This document shows, piece after piece, positions 23,469 through 32,882 of a stretch of DNA of 64,000 nt. The translations under genes and the position numbers were made by a program. How positions within the stretch are numbered: position 1 is the first letter of the stretch; the number at the start of each line of letters is the position of its first letter. This stretch comes from Hansfordia pulvinata. Its lineage: Eukaryota > Ascomycota > Sordariomycetes > Xylariales. The notes under the pieces are model-generated. The model saw only the letters and a program-made list of their open reading frames with translations. It had not been told where the DNA came from and searched no databases. The stretch lies in the NCBI GenBank assembly GCA_006538405.1, contig BJKQ01000025.1:62001-126000 (forward strand). Direction: 5' to 3'.

Positions 23469-24392
23469 ATGCCCACTTATCGACTGGGTGGCCCTACCAA
23501 CCGTGCTGCCGAGGACGGCACTCCTCCTCCCCCGTACGTGAGACGGGCTAGTCCCCCGCCTCCGTACTCCAGCAGCCCTGGACCAGAACCTTTCCGTCAT
23601 CGTCCGGTCCGGCACAACACTCCGAGCACAAGTGTGTCGCGTTTCCTCGACCCTCTGACCGATCTGCTTCACCAGGTCGGCAGCGACGCCCGGGGCCTCT
23701 TTGAAGGCGAGAGCCGGGTGGTCAGGGAGGGACCGCACGCGACCCGCCCCCGGGCGAGTGGGGGCAGAGCCGAGACGCTGCAGGCAGATTCCCCTGCGGG
23801 AGAACCGCATCGCGCAGACGACCCCGAGATCGGCAGCAGCACGCGACGAGGCAGTGCAGCGAGGGCCGGGGACGTGACTCTGCAGCACGAGCCGCGGACA
23901 CAACTCCAGCGCCGCGGGCGCCGAGACGCACAGCCCCGCGAGGTTCGCAGAGAGGCTCGCGCCAGAGAGTCGGCCTACCGGCCCTGGGAGGACGGCTGGT
24001 ACGACGACGTCTCTGTAAGCTCTTTATGGGACGCCGACGACATGGTGTGCAGAACACCGACGGCGGAGGAGTTGGAGAGAGCAGACCACGGTCCGCGCCG
24101 CAGCTCCCCGCACGACGGCGATAAGTGGCGGCGCTCCTTGCGGCACAGGGAAGACGAGACGGCAGCCGGGCTGTCGCCGGTGACCCAGTCGCACAGCCCG
24201 AGGCACAGGATGGACCGGCGCTGTCGGCGCGCGAGCGAGTTGCGTAACTGGAGTTACGTCTTGAACCATGACAACTACTGCAATGAGGAGGATATGTGGT
24301 GCCAGGATCGGGACACGTGGGATCATGAACGCGGGGACTTCCCGCTCGAGCATTGCCAACCCGGATCCATCCCCGAAGGATACTGGGAGTGA
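23469..24392 (+). CDS. Hypothetical disordered protein with tandem PPPPY motifs
   Basis: A single exon of 307 aa starting in a good context (CATC-ATG). Residues about 19-33 contain two PPPPY motifs, the PPxY ligand for WW domains of Rsp5/Nedd4-type ubiquitin ligases and their adaptors. The middle is Arg/Glu/Ser-rich and predicted disordered. The C-terminal 60 residues are acidic and Trp/Tyr/Cys-containing (NWSYVLNHDNYCNEEDMWCQ), which argues for real coding. No signal peptide or membrane span. I do not recognise the family. A role as a ubiquitin-ligase adaptor or substrate is suggested by the PPxY pair alone. Confidence 0.6.
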   Translation: MPTYRLGGPTNRAAEDGTPPPPYVRRASPPPPYSSSPGPEPFRHRPVRHNTPSTSVSRFLDPLTDLLHQVGSDARGLFEGESRVVREGPHATRPRASGGRAETLQADSPAGEPHRADDPEIGSSTRRGSAARAGDVTLQHEPRTQLQRRGRRDAQPREVRREARARESAYRPWEDGWYDDVSVSSLWDADDMVCRTPTAEELERADHGPRRSSPHDGDKWRRSLRHREDETAAGLSPVTQSHSPRHRMDRRCRRASELRNWSYVLNHDNYCNEEDMWCQDRDTWDHERGDFPLEHCQPGSIPEGYWE

Positions 24393-25248
24393 GCGCATCG
24401 TAATGGCGGAGTGGAACTGAGCAAACAGGATGATCCGCGGTGGAGGTAGGTATGGAGGAGGCGCAGGCAGATAGTAGACGTAATCTGTCAGTCCATAGTA
24501 GGCCGAAGCCTTGAATGAGACGTCTATTGGTCTGCGGTCCCCGAAAGCTTCAGATTGTAGACGCGTGAGAAAACAAACGCAGTGATCAGTCCAACAGACA
24601 AGTTGGCGCCACATCTGATTGCTGGAAGAGCTGGCTTTTTACGATATGCGAACTGGTGCGATCATTGGAATGCGTAAAGGTAAGTGGCTCCTGTCCCATA
24701 TAAGCATGCACTCTTCACAGATGCTCTGAAAGGACAGGGAAATTACATTAATACGGCTATCTCGGTTCTATGCGGTCGCGCATCGGCACATCCACCATTG
24801 ATCGAATTGCAAGGCATAGAATCTACCACTGTGCCCAGCTAAAGGTACCTGATGATATTGACCAACACGTGTGTTGCCTTGCACCTTTTAGGCCCTGTCT
24901 CTCATGCTGTGATGGCCCTCGCGCCCTGGTTGCCAACCGCTGAGGTGGGACCGAGGTGGAAATCGCTGGCCAACGCGTACGGCACGGCACGGTCCTCGCG
25001 AATCGTCTCGACAATGCGCATGTCAGGAAGCTCAGCTTCGTATAGTCAGTCGCGAGGATGGGGACGCAGCGACGTTCGAGATCGTCGTCGGCAGCCATAT
25101 CAGGCGCTGGGCGGACTTCCACGCGGAGTGGAAGGACTGGAGGGGCAGGGTAAATGCACTGGAGGGGCAAATCAGCCAGCCCTGGCGGGCTGAGCTGGAT
25201 GTGGCTGTCGTTTAGGCACTCCCACTGCCTCTGCTCTGCTCACGGAGA
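24393..25248. other. Intergenic region, nothing recognised
   Basis: Short frames only (for example 24823-25170 on the minus strand) without family features or plausible starts. Confidence 0.4.
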
Positions 25249-25704
25249 TCAAGCAAGGTGACTACCCATAAGTGACCTCCGGACCCTGCCTGCAATACAA
25301 GCAAGGGTCTCAAGCATGAGGAGAAGGGCCGGTATCCAGAAACAGAGCCCCGCCAAACCAACGAACGACTGTCGAAGAAGCGCATAGGCTGCCAGGAGTC
25401 GATCAGCCTCCAGCGGGCTGGCAATGCAGGCTGCAGTCAGAAACGGGTGCCATGTCATTGTGCAGACGAGGCTGTTGACGCCGGGGATGGGATAAACAAC
25501 CAGCCATGAGGCTGGGGCGACACTTTCCAACACGTGGTTCGCCGTGATGACAGTCGCTATTCCGATGGCGGCATAGGTTGGGAAGCGGTAGAGGTAGTAC
25601 AGGTGCGGGATGACGGCAAGAGCTCTGACCAGCATCACCCCGAGCTTCGTGCCCATCCAGAGCACCGGGAACGAGAGGGAGTATTCATCGTTTGGGGGTA
25701 TCAT
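25249..25704 (-). CDS. Hypothetical multipass membrane protein
   Basis: A single-exon frame of 151 aa from an ATG at 25704. Hydrophobic segments lie at about residues 12-38, 44-62, 66-82 and 108-138, suggesting three or four transmembrane helices with short polar loops and a basic C-terminus (RVRRSLMGSH). The composition (Leu/Ala/Val with aromatic caps such as HLYYLYRFP) is that of a real membrane protein rather than a shadow frame. No family recognised. The protein could extend through an intron at either end. Confidence 0.5.
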   Translation of the reverse strand: MIPPNDEYSLSFPVLWMGTKLGVMLVRALAVIPHLYYLYRFPTYAAIGIATVITANHVLESVAPASWLVVYPIPGVNSLVCTMTWHPFLTAACIASPLEADRLLAAYALLRQSFVGLAGLCFWIPALLLMLETLACIAGRVRRSLMGSHLA

Positions 25705-27167
25705 TTCGTGATGTCGGGCGGGACAGGGCGCGAAGGAGAAAGTGGAAGCTGATTCGTGCTCTTTGTTGATTATGCCGTGAAGTGGACATTAAGAGAAGAG
25801 GGGTAGCTAAGGTAGGTATGCAGTGAGAACGGGGACTCGAAAAAGATTAACACCTACTTCAAATCGATGAAAGACGGGCCGAGGCTAATAATGAAGATGG
25901 CTCTTTGCGTAGATGCGTTCCAATGTGAGTGGCTTGTAGTTGGCATTGTCATGGCCAGGGCTGTCAAAAGGCCGCCTACCGCATTCGGGAGCTGTCCGAT
26001 ACGGGCGCCAAAGAACTTGGTCCGAAGATCCTTTCTAGGGACCGGAAATAATTGGCTCGGTCTTCTCTTTGTTGCCCGGCTGTACTCGTAGAGACGTCTT
26101 TGGTCGTGAAACCGTCTTCCATTGTTTCGAGTCCCTCGGCTCAGGTGTAGGAAGAGAGACAAGGCAGAACCAGCTGTTGCTTTGTTTTCATCAATCAGTA
26201 CGACGGGATCCGCTCAGATCGCAAAGCCCTGCACAGTCCGCCCAGCCTTCCTCGGTATCGTCCTTTACTGGGGTGCGTGGTTATCGGGCCCCTGACGGCG
26301 ACGTGTTTGCGCCCCCGAGCGGGCCATCGGCTGCCCTGGGAGAGCGCCGTGGACTGCCCCGGTGACCCGCTAAAGCTGCCCCCAGCGACCTTGCTCCAGC
26401 TCTGTAAAACCCTCACCCGCGCCATCTGCCATCTGTACGACGCCCGCATAGCTTTAACGCCCGGCCTTAAGACCATGTCCGCCCTGCGTTCGTGAAGCCA
26501 AGCCTGACTCGAAAGCGTCAAACCAACCTTTGTGAACTTGAGGGACAACAACGCTTTGTCGGCTACCCTTGATACGATGTCATCGCCGCTTCCTGATAAG
26601 TGTTCCCGGACAAGCCGTGATGCAGGAGGGGTCGTCTTTCTTTGAAAGGTGGCATGAACCAAGGAGGTCTCATGACCTCTGTTAGATTATTCCCGTGGCC
26701 CTTCGTTGGGCTGAACAGCCTCTTTTACCTTTCTTGAGGCACCTTGAAGACATGTCACTCAACCTCTCCGAACGTTTTGAACAGCTCTCTTTATCGAGTG
26801 GAGCTCGTACACCCAGCCTTTCTTGAAAGCCCATTGTTGTTACTGGATCTCACCGACCCTAGACGTCAATGATCTGTCGAAGAACTGTAAGTTCGTTCGC
26901 ACGAGTCTTCCTCGAGAAATGGGGCCCAGTGCTTGCTCGACCATCTACTTAAGGCCACTGTCTGACGGCTTCTGGGTCCTGAGCCCTTCCAACAAACGGA
27001 CACCTTAGCCTTGCCGCCTACGACTCTCGCCTTGCTCGCCTCCCCCACGATACCTTTACAGCCCCACGAACCAGCCAGCCCATCTGGACCGCCCTTGACA
27101 CAACTCTGGCTTGACCCGACTTCAATTCTTTCCCTATTCCAGCTTAGCAAGCCCGCCAACGTGCATC
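25705..27167. other. Intergenic region, nothing recognised
   Basis: A 155-codon minus frame (26195-26662) lacks family features. 26990-27167, pyrimidine-rich, is the probable promoter and leader of the next gene. Confidence 0.4.
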
Positions 27168-27890
27168 ATGGCAAACTACGATAGCCTGCTGGCCACAACC
27201 AACCAGTGCGAAGCACTCTTCCAAGCCCATTTCCTGATGAACCAGAGGAGCACCAGCTCCACTAGCCCCCACAAAAGCGACTTGGATCAGGAATGCCTTT
27301 TCCTTATCGTCGAGATCATGCGTTATGCTGCCAAGTCCGGCATCATACCTACTCCCAGGAGGTCGGACTGCGCGGACCTGGTCCTGATCCACATGGAGCA
27401 GGACTTCCCCATCAGACCAAAGCCAGGAAACAAGACTGCTTGGCAATGCATCCGGAACTGGATACCGTGGGAGAATTGCACCGAGAGTGCCAGCACCAAC
27501 TACAAGACCGCTGCCACGTTCATATACTATGTTCTCGCCTTTGCCGAAGCGGCTCTGCTCAGATACTGCGGCGACGAAAAGGCCGACTTTTATTGGCCAG
27601 AGGAGCTGATGGAAGCCACGCGTCACTCAGACGCCATGGACTACCTTCGAGCAATAGGCGCCGGCTATTTCCTGGAGCAGATGTGCCCTCTCGGTCGCCG
27701 ATTCGGCTACGACGTGCTCGTCAAATGCGACTATGAAGTTGATAACGCCATCGCGCAATACGCCTTCGGCCTCGGGAGGGCATGCCGAGTCTCCATCAAC
27801 CAGACTTACATTCTCAGGCAACAGCTTGAGGAGCGCCTTGAGAAGGAGGCCATGGCAATTTGGCGAGGTCTCGACCAGCTGCCGAGGTAG
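27168..27890 (+). CDS. Hypothetical conserved-looking protein, 240 aa
   Basis: Single exon from the ATG at 27168 (CATCATGG context). Well-balanced composition with regular helices: LDQECLFLIVEIMRYAAKSG, NYKTAATFIYYVLAFAEAAL, MDYLRAIGAGYFLEQ and ILRQQLEERLEKEAMAIW. There is a Trp/Cys-containing loop (AWQCIRNWIPWENC). No signal peptide. It reads as an all-alpha cytosolic protein of unknown family. An in-frame extension upstream to 27111 lacks an ATG, so I use 27168. Confidence 0.65.
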   Translation: MANYDSLLATTNQCEALFQAHFLMNQRSTSSTSPHKSDLDQECLFLIVEIMRYAAKSGIIPTPRRSDCADLVLIHMEQDFPIRPKPGNKTAWQCIRNWIPWENCTESASTNYKTAATFIYYVLAFAEAALLRYCGDEKADFYWPEELMEATRHSDAMDYLRAIGAGYFLEQMCPLGRRFGYDVLVKCDYEVDNAIAQYAFGLGRACRVSINQTYILRQQLEERLEKEAMAIWRGLDQLPR

Positions 27891-28939
27891 ACTCGTCGCC
27901 TGCTACCGCTGCCCTTAGATGATAATTGAGCTGTCATTTGTCTTTCAAGTTATCAGCGCAAGCGATCAAAGTTCTGGAGGGGATTACAGAACTTATCATA
28001 CCTAACACACGCATAGTGAGATTGCCGTTCCTTATGCCTGGGGCCAATTAGCATGATCTGTTTACGGTACCGGGTGAGGTATCTGTAGGTAAGTAGCCGC
28101 GAATTGCTTCATATATTCCCGAGTCTGCAAATCATCTTTAGAGCAAACCATTACCGTGTAATCGTGGCCCGACATTACACGGCTGTCACCACGCAATCGA
28201 GACCCGAATCGGCTGTCGCCGTCGTTTGATTGCAGTGGTTGGGATGAGGGCCAAGCACCCGATGCTGGTAGCGATGTGAGACCATTGATCCCGAAGGTTC
28301 GTTCAAGCATTCTGACCGTTCGGCGTCATGCCAGACTCCGAGTTGGCAACCCTTGACGACAGAGAAAGGCCCCCGATGTCAGGGGGTTTGTACAACTATC
28401 TCGAGGCCATGCTAGGCCCTTTTCGTAGTGATTCCGCGCGGGCGCGGCCAAGGACTAACGTACCTAAACTTGTAAGTGCGAGCACCCTGCTGAGTAGCTC
28501 CTCCGGGCCTGGACCCCCCTGTGATCTAATGAATGCTTTACCACGATCCTTTCTACATAATAGGCTGCCCGCTGGATCTCGCAGTCTCGGTTCGCGAGTC
28601 ACCGTAGGCTCTAAACTCGTTACTGCTGACAGGTACGGGGCCTTGTCCAAGCCCATTCGAGACTTAATAAGCGAGAAGCACGGCTTGACATGCGCGCAAT
28701 TAAGCTGTGCCTCGTTGCGAGCAGGATCCCTCTTCGACATCCAATCTGACTTGGCCAACGCCTCATGGGCAATTCGCAAGATCGGCTTCCTCGACCATCG
28801 TGAATATAAATTCCGACACTTCCCTCCGTGGCTGTCAATCGAGGGTGCAACGCACAGCATCATCAACAGCCTCCTCTACGCTTAACCCCTGTCCAACTTC
28901 ATTACCGACCCTCAACAGCTCATACCGCAGCCCGCAGCC
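27891..28939. other. Intergenic region, weak ORF only
   Basis: An ATG-initiated 185-codon + frame (28328-28885) ends 55 bases before the small secreted protein gene. It has no domain and an equally long minus frame overlaps it, so it is not called. The final 60 bases are a pyrimidine-rich leader. Confidence 0.35.
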
Positions 28940-29261
28940 ATGCAGTCTTTCTTCACCACCTTGGCCTTCCTTGCCGCACTGTTCGCCCAGGCAGCTCATG
29001 CTGATTGCGCAGGACATGAGACCGGCTCGTACTATTGCGAGTGAGTGCCACCCTCCCCAGAAACGCCGTGTCGGCCGCGTGTGGCGCATCATCCCGTCAC
29101 TAACGAGATCATCGTCGGCCTATAGTGGCAACGCCGTTCAATACTGCCAGCAGGACAACACGCCTATGCTGATTCTTCCTTGCACCGGAATCGATGTCTG
29201 CCAAGATGGTTCCCGGCTGTTTGCGTGCACTAAGTGGGGGATTCAACGTTCTTGTTTTTAA
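28940..29261 (+). CDS. Small secreted cysteine-rich protein (candidate effector)
   Basis: Two exons, 28940-29040 and 29126-29261, joined by an 85-nt GTGAGT...TATAG intron with a CACTAAC branch site, encode 78 aa. The first 21 residues are a signal peptide (MQSFFTTLAFLAALFAQAAHA) with an AHA cleavage motif. The mature 57-residue chain has seven cysteines spaced through it (DCAG, YYCD, QYCQ, LPCT, DVCQ, FACT, RSCF) and no recognisable domain. Size, leader and cysteine density fit secreted effector-like proteins. Seven cysteines leave one unpaired unless the protein dimerises. It lies tail-to-tail with the decayed subtilase. Confidence 0.85.
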
Positions 29262-29568
29262 GGCAAGAGACGCGATAGTCCGTCTTTCGAGGTGTTATGC
29301 ATGCGGGATCACACACGCTGCGCGGTACCATTCTTAACGTGAGGTAGCTTATTGTAATTTCTTGGAAATCAAGCCTTTCTCGCTACACTATCAGACTCAT
29401 CTTTGAAATGCCACGCCAGAGGAACAATAGACAACGGCGAACTCAATAATAGGTGATGTCCTGTTGCGATTGTTAGTCGTTCTTCCTGGCAGTGGCGCAC
29501 TGGCAGTCGACGGGATGACCTGCTGTGGAGTGGCCTGAATGGGGAGTCTTTGCGGGGGTTGAAAGAAC

Positions 29569-31219
29569 TTACACTCTGTGCCAATAGATTTGACGGATCG
29601 TCCGGGAAGAGTCCCCCACAATTCCCGACTTTGCCAGCGACAGTATCTTGTTTCTGGTGAGGTCTGGGTCCCCCTGTAGATCGTATGTGTATCGACTCAT
29701 CAGGTAAGCCGCAAGGCCCGCAACGTGCAGCGCGGCCATTGAAGTCCCTGTGAACTCCTTCGGGTTGTCCGAGGCGATCTGTGCGCTCGGTATTTTTTGT
29801 CCTGGGGCGTAAATATCGACAAACGCGCCCCAATTCGCGTACGTCCATCTGTGACGGTTCTTATTGATCGCCCCGACTGTGAAAGCCCCAGGCGAGGAGC
29901 CTGGAGAACATAGCGCGGCATCCATGCTGTCATTGCCAGCAGCAACAACCACGAAGAAGCCTTGAAGGTACAGTTGCCCAACAATGATGTCGACTTCCGT
30001 GTTTCTGGGTCCCCCCAAGAGATATTGATGATTCTTCCGTGGGGGCATTTGCGACGCACGTTCTCCTCGGACTGAGCCCACTGATTCCATACCTGGCCGA
30101 GTGCCCAGGCAATGGTCGGGGAGACTTCGTTCTGGTCTCCGCCAATCTTGAACCACGGATTCACCCCATCTGCTGTCGGCCAGTAATTGATAGGTTCATC
30201 CTCTTTCACACAAGATCGCAGTCTCGAGGCGAATTTAAAACCACTTACTGCCAGGAGATGAGCGAGTCTATTCAAGCATTGAGACTGGTGCGGCAACCTA
30301 TCAGATTTTGACGCGCTTGGCCACACCGTACTTGTGTCCCCCAATAGTGGCTGCAACACTGGAGCCAGAGCTTGAATCAGCTTTCAACGGTCCTAGGGGC
30401 ATTGAAAAAAGGGAATCCTGGCCCGAGACACTGCTATTGAACGTGCAGAGTCTGCAACGGGACAGCATACTGTGTTCCGTGGTCATCCGGATAGCCACTG
30501 CCCTCGCCTTTATTCACGTAAGATGCGTGGCCTCCAAAATCCGGGTGCTGGACTCTGATGGGAGAGTCGATTACCCAGACACTGAATGACAGCTGTTAGT
30601 ATTCAGCCGACCTGGACGTTCCACAAAACAGTTCATATGAGCTCTCACCAAACGCCATGCCCGGCCTCTAGGTGGTAGTCGTAGTCTGTTCTGCGGCCCT
30701 TGTAGTCGTTGAGCCTGCTCAGACCCCAGGGCGCCTCCCGCTGCTGAGACTCAGGTTTTCGGGTTGTTGCTGTTGCTGCCTCTCCCACTCTAGATACAAC
30801 TGTTGCCATTGCTGCTGTTCTAGTAACCTACGTTCCTCTTCTTGGTTTTCCCAGGTGGGGTTGTAGGGTTCAAACTGTTTTCCCTTGCCCGTAGCCGGCG
30901 GAGGTTTTAATGGAACGTTGAACGACTCGTTAGTCTCCGGTTGTTTATTCTCCTTGCGGGTCGGTCCGCACTTTGCCTTTGCCCTCGCCTTCGACTTGGT
31001 CTTGAGTCCAGGCTTTCTCCTGGCCCAGTCTTCTGGCTTGCCAGCGATTTCTGGCACCAATACCCGAGAATGCACCAGTCTTGAGCTCCTATTCCGTAAC
31101 TTGGTAGCGCTTCCAGCCTGGGTCTCGAGCCCCAGTTGTGCAACAGAGCGGCTCATCAATGCGCCGTGCACGACGTGGGACACCAAGGCAACTGCCCAGA
31201 AAATATATGCCCACCGCAT
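29569..31219 (-). pseudogene. Subtilisin-like serine protease (S8), apparently frame-disrupted
   Basis: A proteinase-K-like subtilase. An ATG at 31219 gives a signal-peptide-like start (MRWAYIFWAVALVSHVVHG) and a basic, Gln-rich pro-region. The catalytic domain begins WGLSRLNDYKG; an intron 30648-30582 leads to CVWVIDSPIRVQHPDFGG (catalytic Asp). An intron 30470-30359 creates HGTHVAATIGG (catalytic His), then YGVAKRVKI. Later come GRIINISWG, VVVAAGND (oxyanion Asn), AFTVGAINK and GTSMAALHVAG (catalytic Ser). Breaks: a frame change near 30740 between the pro-region and the domain; a stop right after AKRVKI (about 30307) with no intron that keeps that motif; and a one-base shortage in a six-base C run at 30011-30016 (+ strand), which shifts ISWG out of frame with the following GPRNTEV. 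Either a recent pseudogene or partly sequencing error. All three catalytic residues remain readable. Confidence 0.75.
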
Positions 31220-32882
31220 GTTCGTAGCAGGCAAGTTAGTCGGGCATCGGCAGCACATACATGTGCCTAGACTGGAGCCTTTTTGGAGGCGATGATATGC
31301 ACGTCCGTCGTCAACAGTCATACTCACATTCGAAGTTGGGAGGATGAACAGCAGCCTCGGGAAGCATGGGCTGGGTATTTGAGTGCGGAGGACGGCTCTG
31401 CAAGAAATCCCTGTACATTGATTCCGTCTCAATTGTTGGATATGTCACCCCAACAGTTGCCACAGCTAAGTCCTGACTGTTCAGTATTCCCCAGTCCAGA
31501 TGATAGGTTCCAAACGCGGTGCAAACGCGGTGCAACTGGGGGCGGAGCATGGAACTCCATATCAGAGCTATCATTGCTCCTTCAGTTCAAAGTGGTCTAA
31601 AATAGTGCCTTCATCCTCGAAAGGGCAATCAGGTCTTATGAATCCGGCACTCTCTCAGTATTCGAATCGTCCGACTTTTTGGAGAGGGACAAAAGTGAGT
31701 CGCCACCATGCAGCCGATTCCAGATTGCCACGCGCCTGTGCCCGGCCGAGGTTATTTCAAGGTAACCTTCATCACCGTTCCAGCTGGACTGGACGCTGTG
31801 AAGGGGAGAGGGGCAACGTTTGCCACGTTGGACCACAGTTTCTGGTCTCGGCCCGACCCTTCCAGATTCGCCCGACCGCCATAGATGCCATAAGACCATA
31901 CTGAATACGTGGAAACCCAAGATACTTCGACCCAGGTGTTTCCCTAATGTGGAATACCAGGCATCCCTAGCTGATCGTGTCAAGCTCCCTGGCGCAGCCT
32001 TGAAGAAGGGTCTTTGATAAGCTAAACGGCTCATCCAGGACTGACTGGCTGAGGCGGCCGGCAGCCTGCACCCCAGTGAGTCGTGACAAGAGAGCTTCGC
32101 GTTCCCCACAGCATGAAAGCTAACATCAACCGGTTCTGCGGCCTGCCCGCTCAATCTTCTTCCACTCTCCGCTCCATGCTCAGTACTTGAAGTCAACACA
32201 GGGTGCAGTGAGCACCGAAACGGCCTAGGCTACGCTCTCCTTTCCTCGCACTCGTTTCCGATTCGCTGCATACGACTCGTGGGCAGACGCGTGCAATGTA
32301 GAACGATTGGCGCTATCCCGTTAAGCTGCTCTGTAGCGAGTGCGACGGGACGAAGTGCGTGGCTAGAATGTAGGCACTGTGGGGACTTGGCGTTACCCGA
32401 ATGCGAGGGGTTTGTGATGCTGCCCTTTCTTGACCAGCAACAGTGGGTGTACCAGAAACCGTGTATATACCCCACAGCCATATTTTGCTTCCTGCAGCCT
32501 TCAGGGCAACAATGCACCACCAACCACCACGACACAAGGTCCGTCTTGCTACGATATCATGGGAGGGAGCCAACGTCTTTGACCGTACCGGACCGATCGA
32601 GTCCGACGGCTAGCTCCAGGGGCGCCCTGGCCTGCGTACGAGATGCTGGGTCCGCCCGAATTCGCGTGAGTCGTGACCCGCAGATACCGAGCATCGTCGC
32701 CGTCATCATCAGATCACCAGAGGAACACGCGGAAATTGGGCGTACTGTTCGGGCACGATCATGGCCCGAGGGTGTCTCGTTTATATAAACACCACCAGCT
32801 TCAAGAATGCCGCCACCGAGGAAACTGCCAGGCCTAACTCGGGCGCGAAAGCCATCGACAAATTACGCCTTACCCAGCAGCC
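31220..32882. other. Intergenic region, possible minus-strand exon
   Basis: A minus frame ending near 31330 (LAVATVGVTYPTIETESMYR, then HPPNFE) stops at a clear donor (AAT|GTGAGT), so a gene upstream of or overlapping the subtilase start may exist, but I cannot complete it. 31636-32880 shows no supported gene; 32770-32882 is the leader of the tannase. Confidence 0.35.

Noticed and set aside
28328..28885. 185-codon + frame just upstream of the small secreted protein
   Set aside because: No domain, an equally long antisense frame, and it occupies the expected promoter of the secreted protein gene.
31636..32199. 187-codon minus frame
   Set aside because: Low-quality composition without start context, splice sites or family resemblance.
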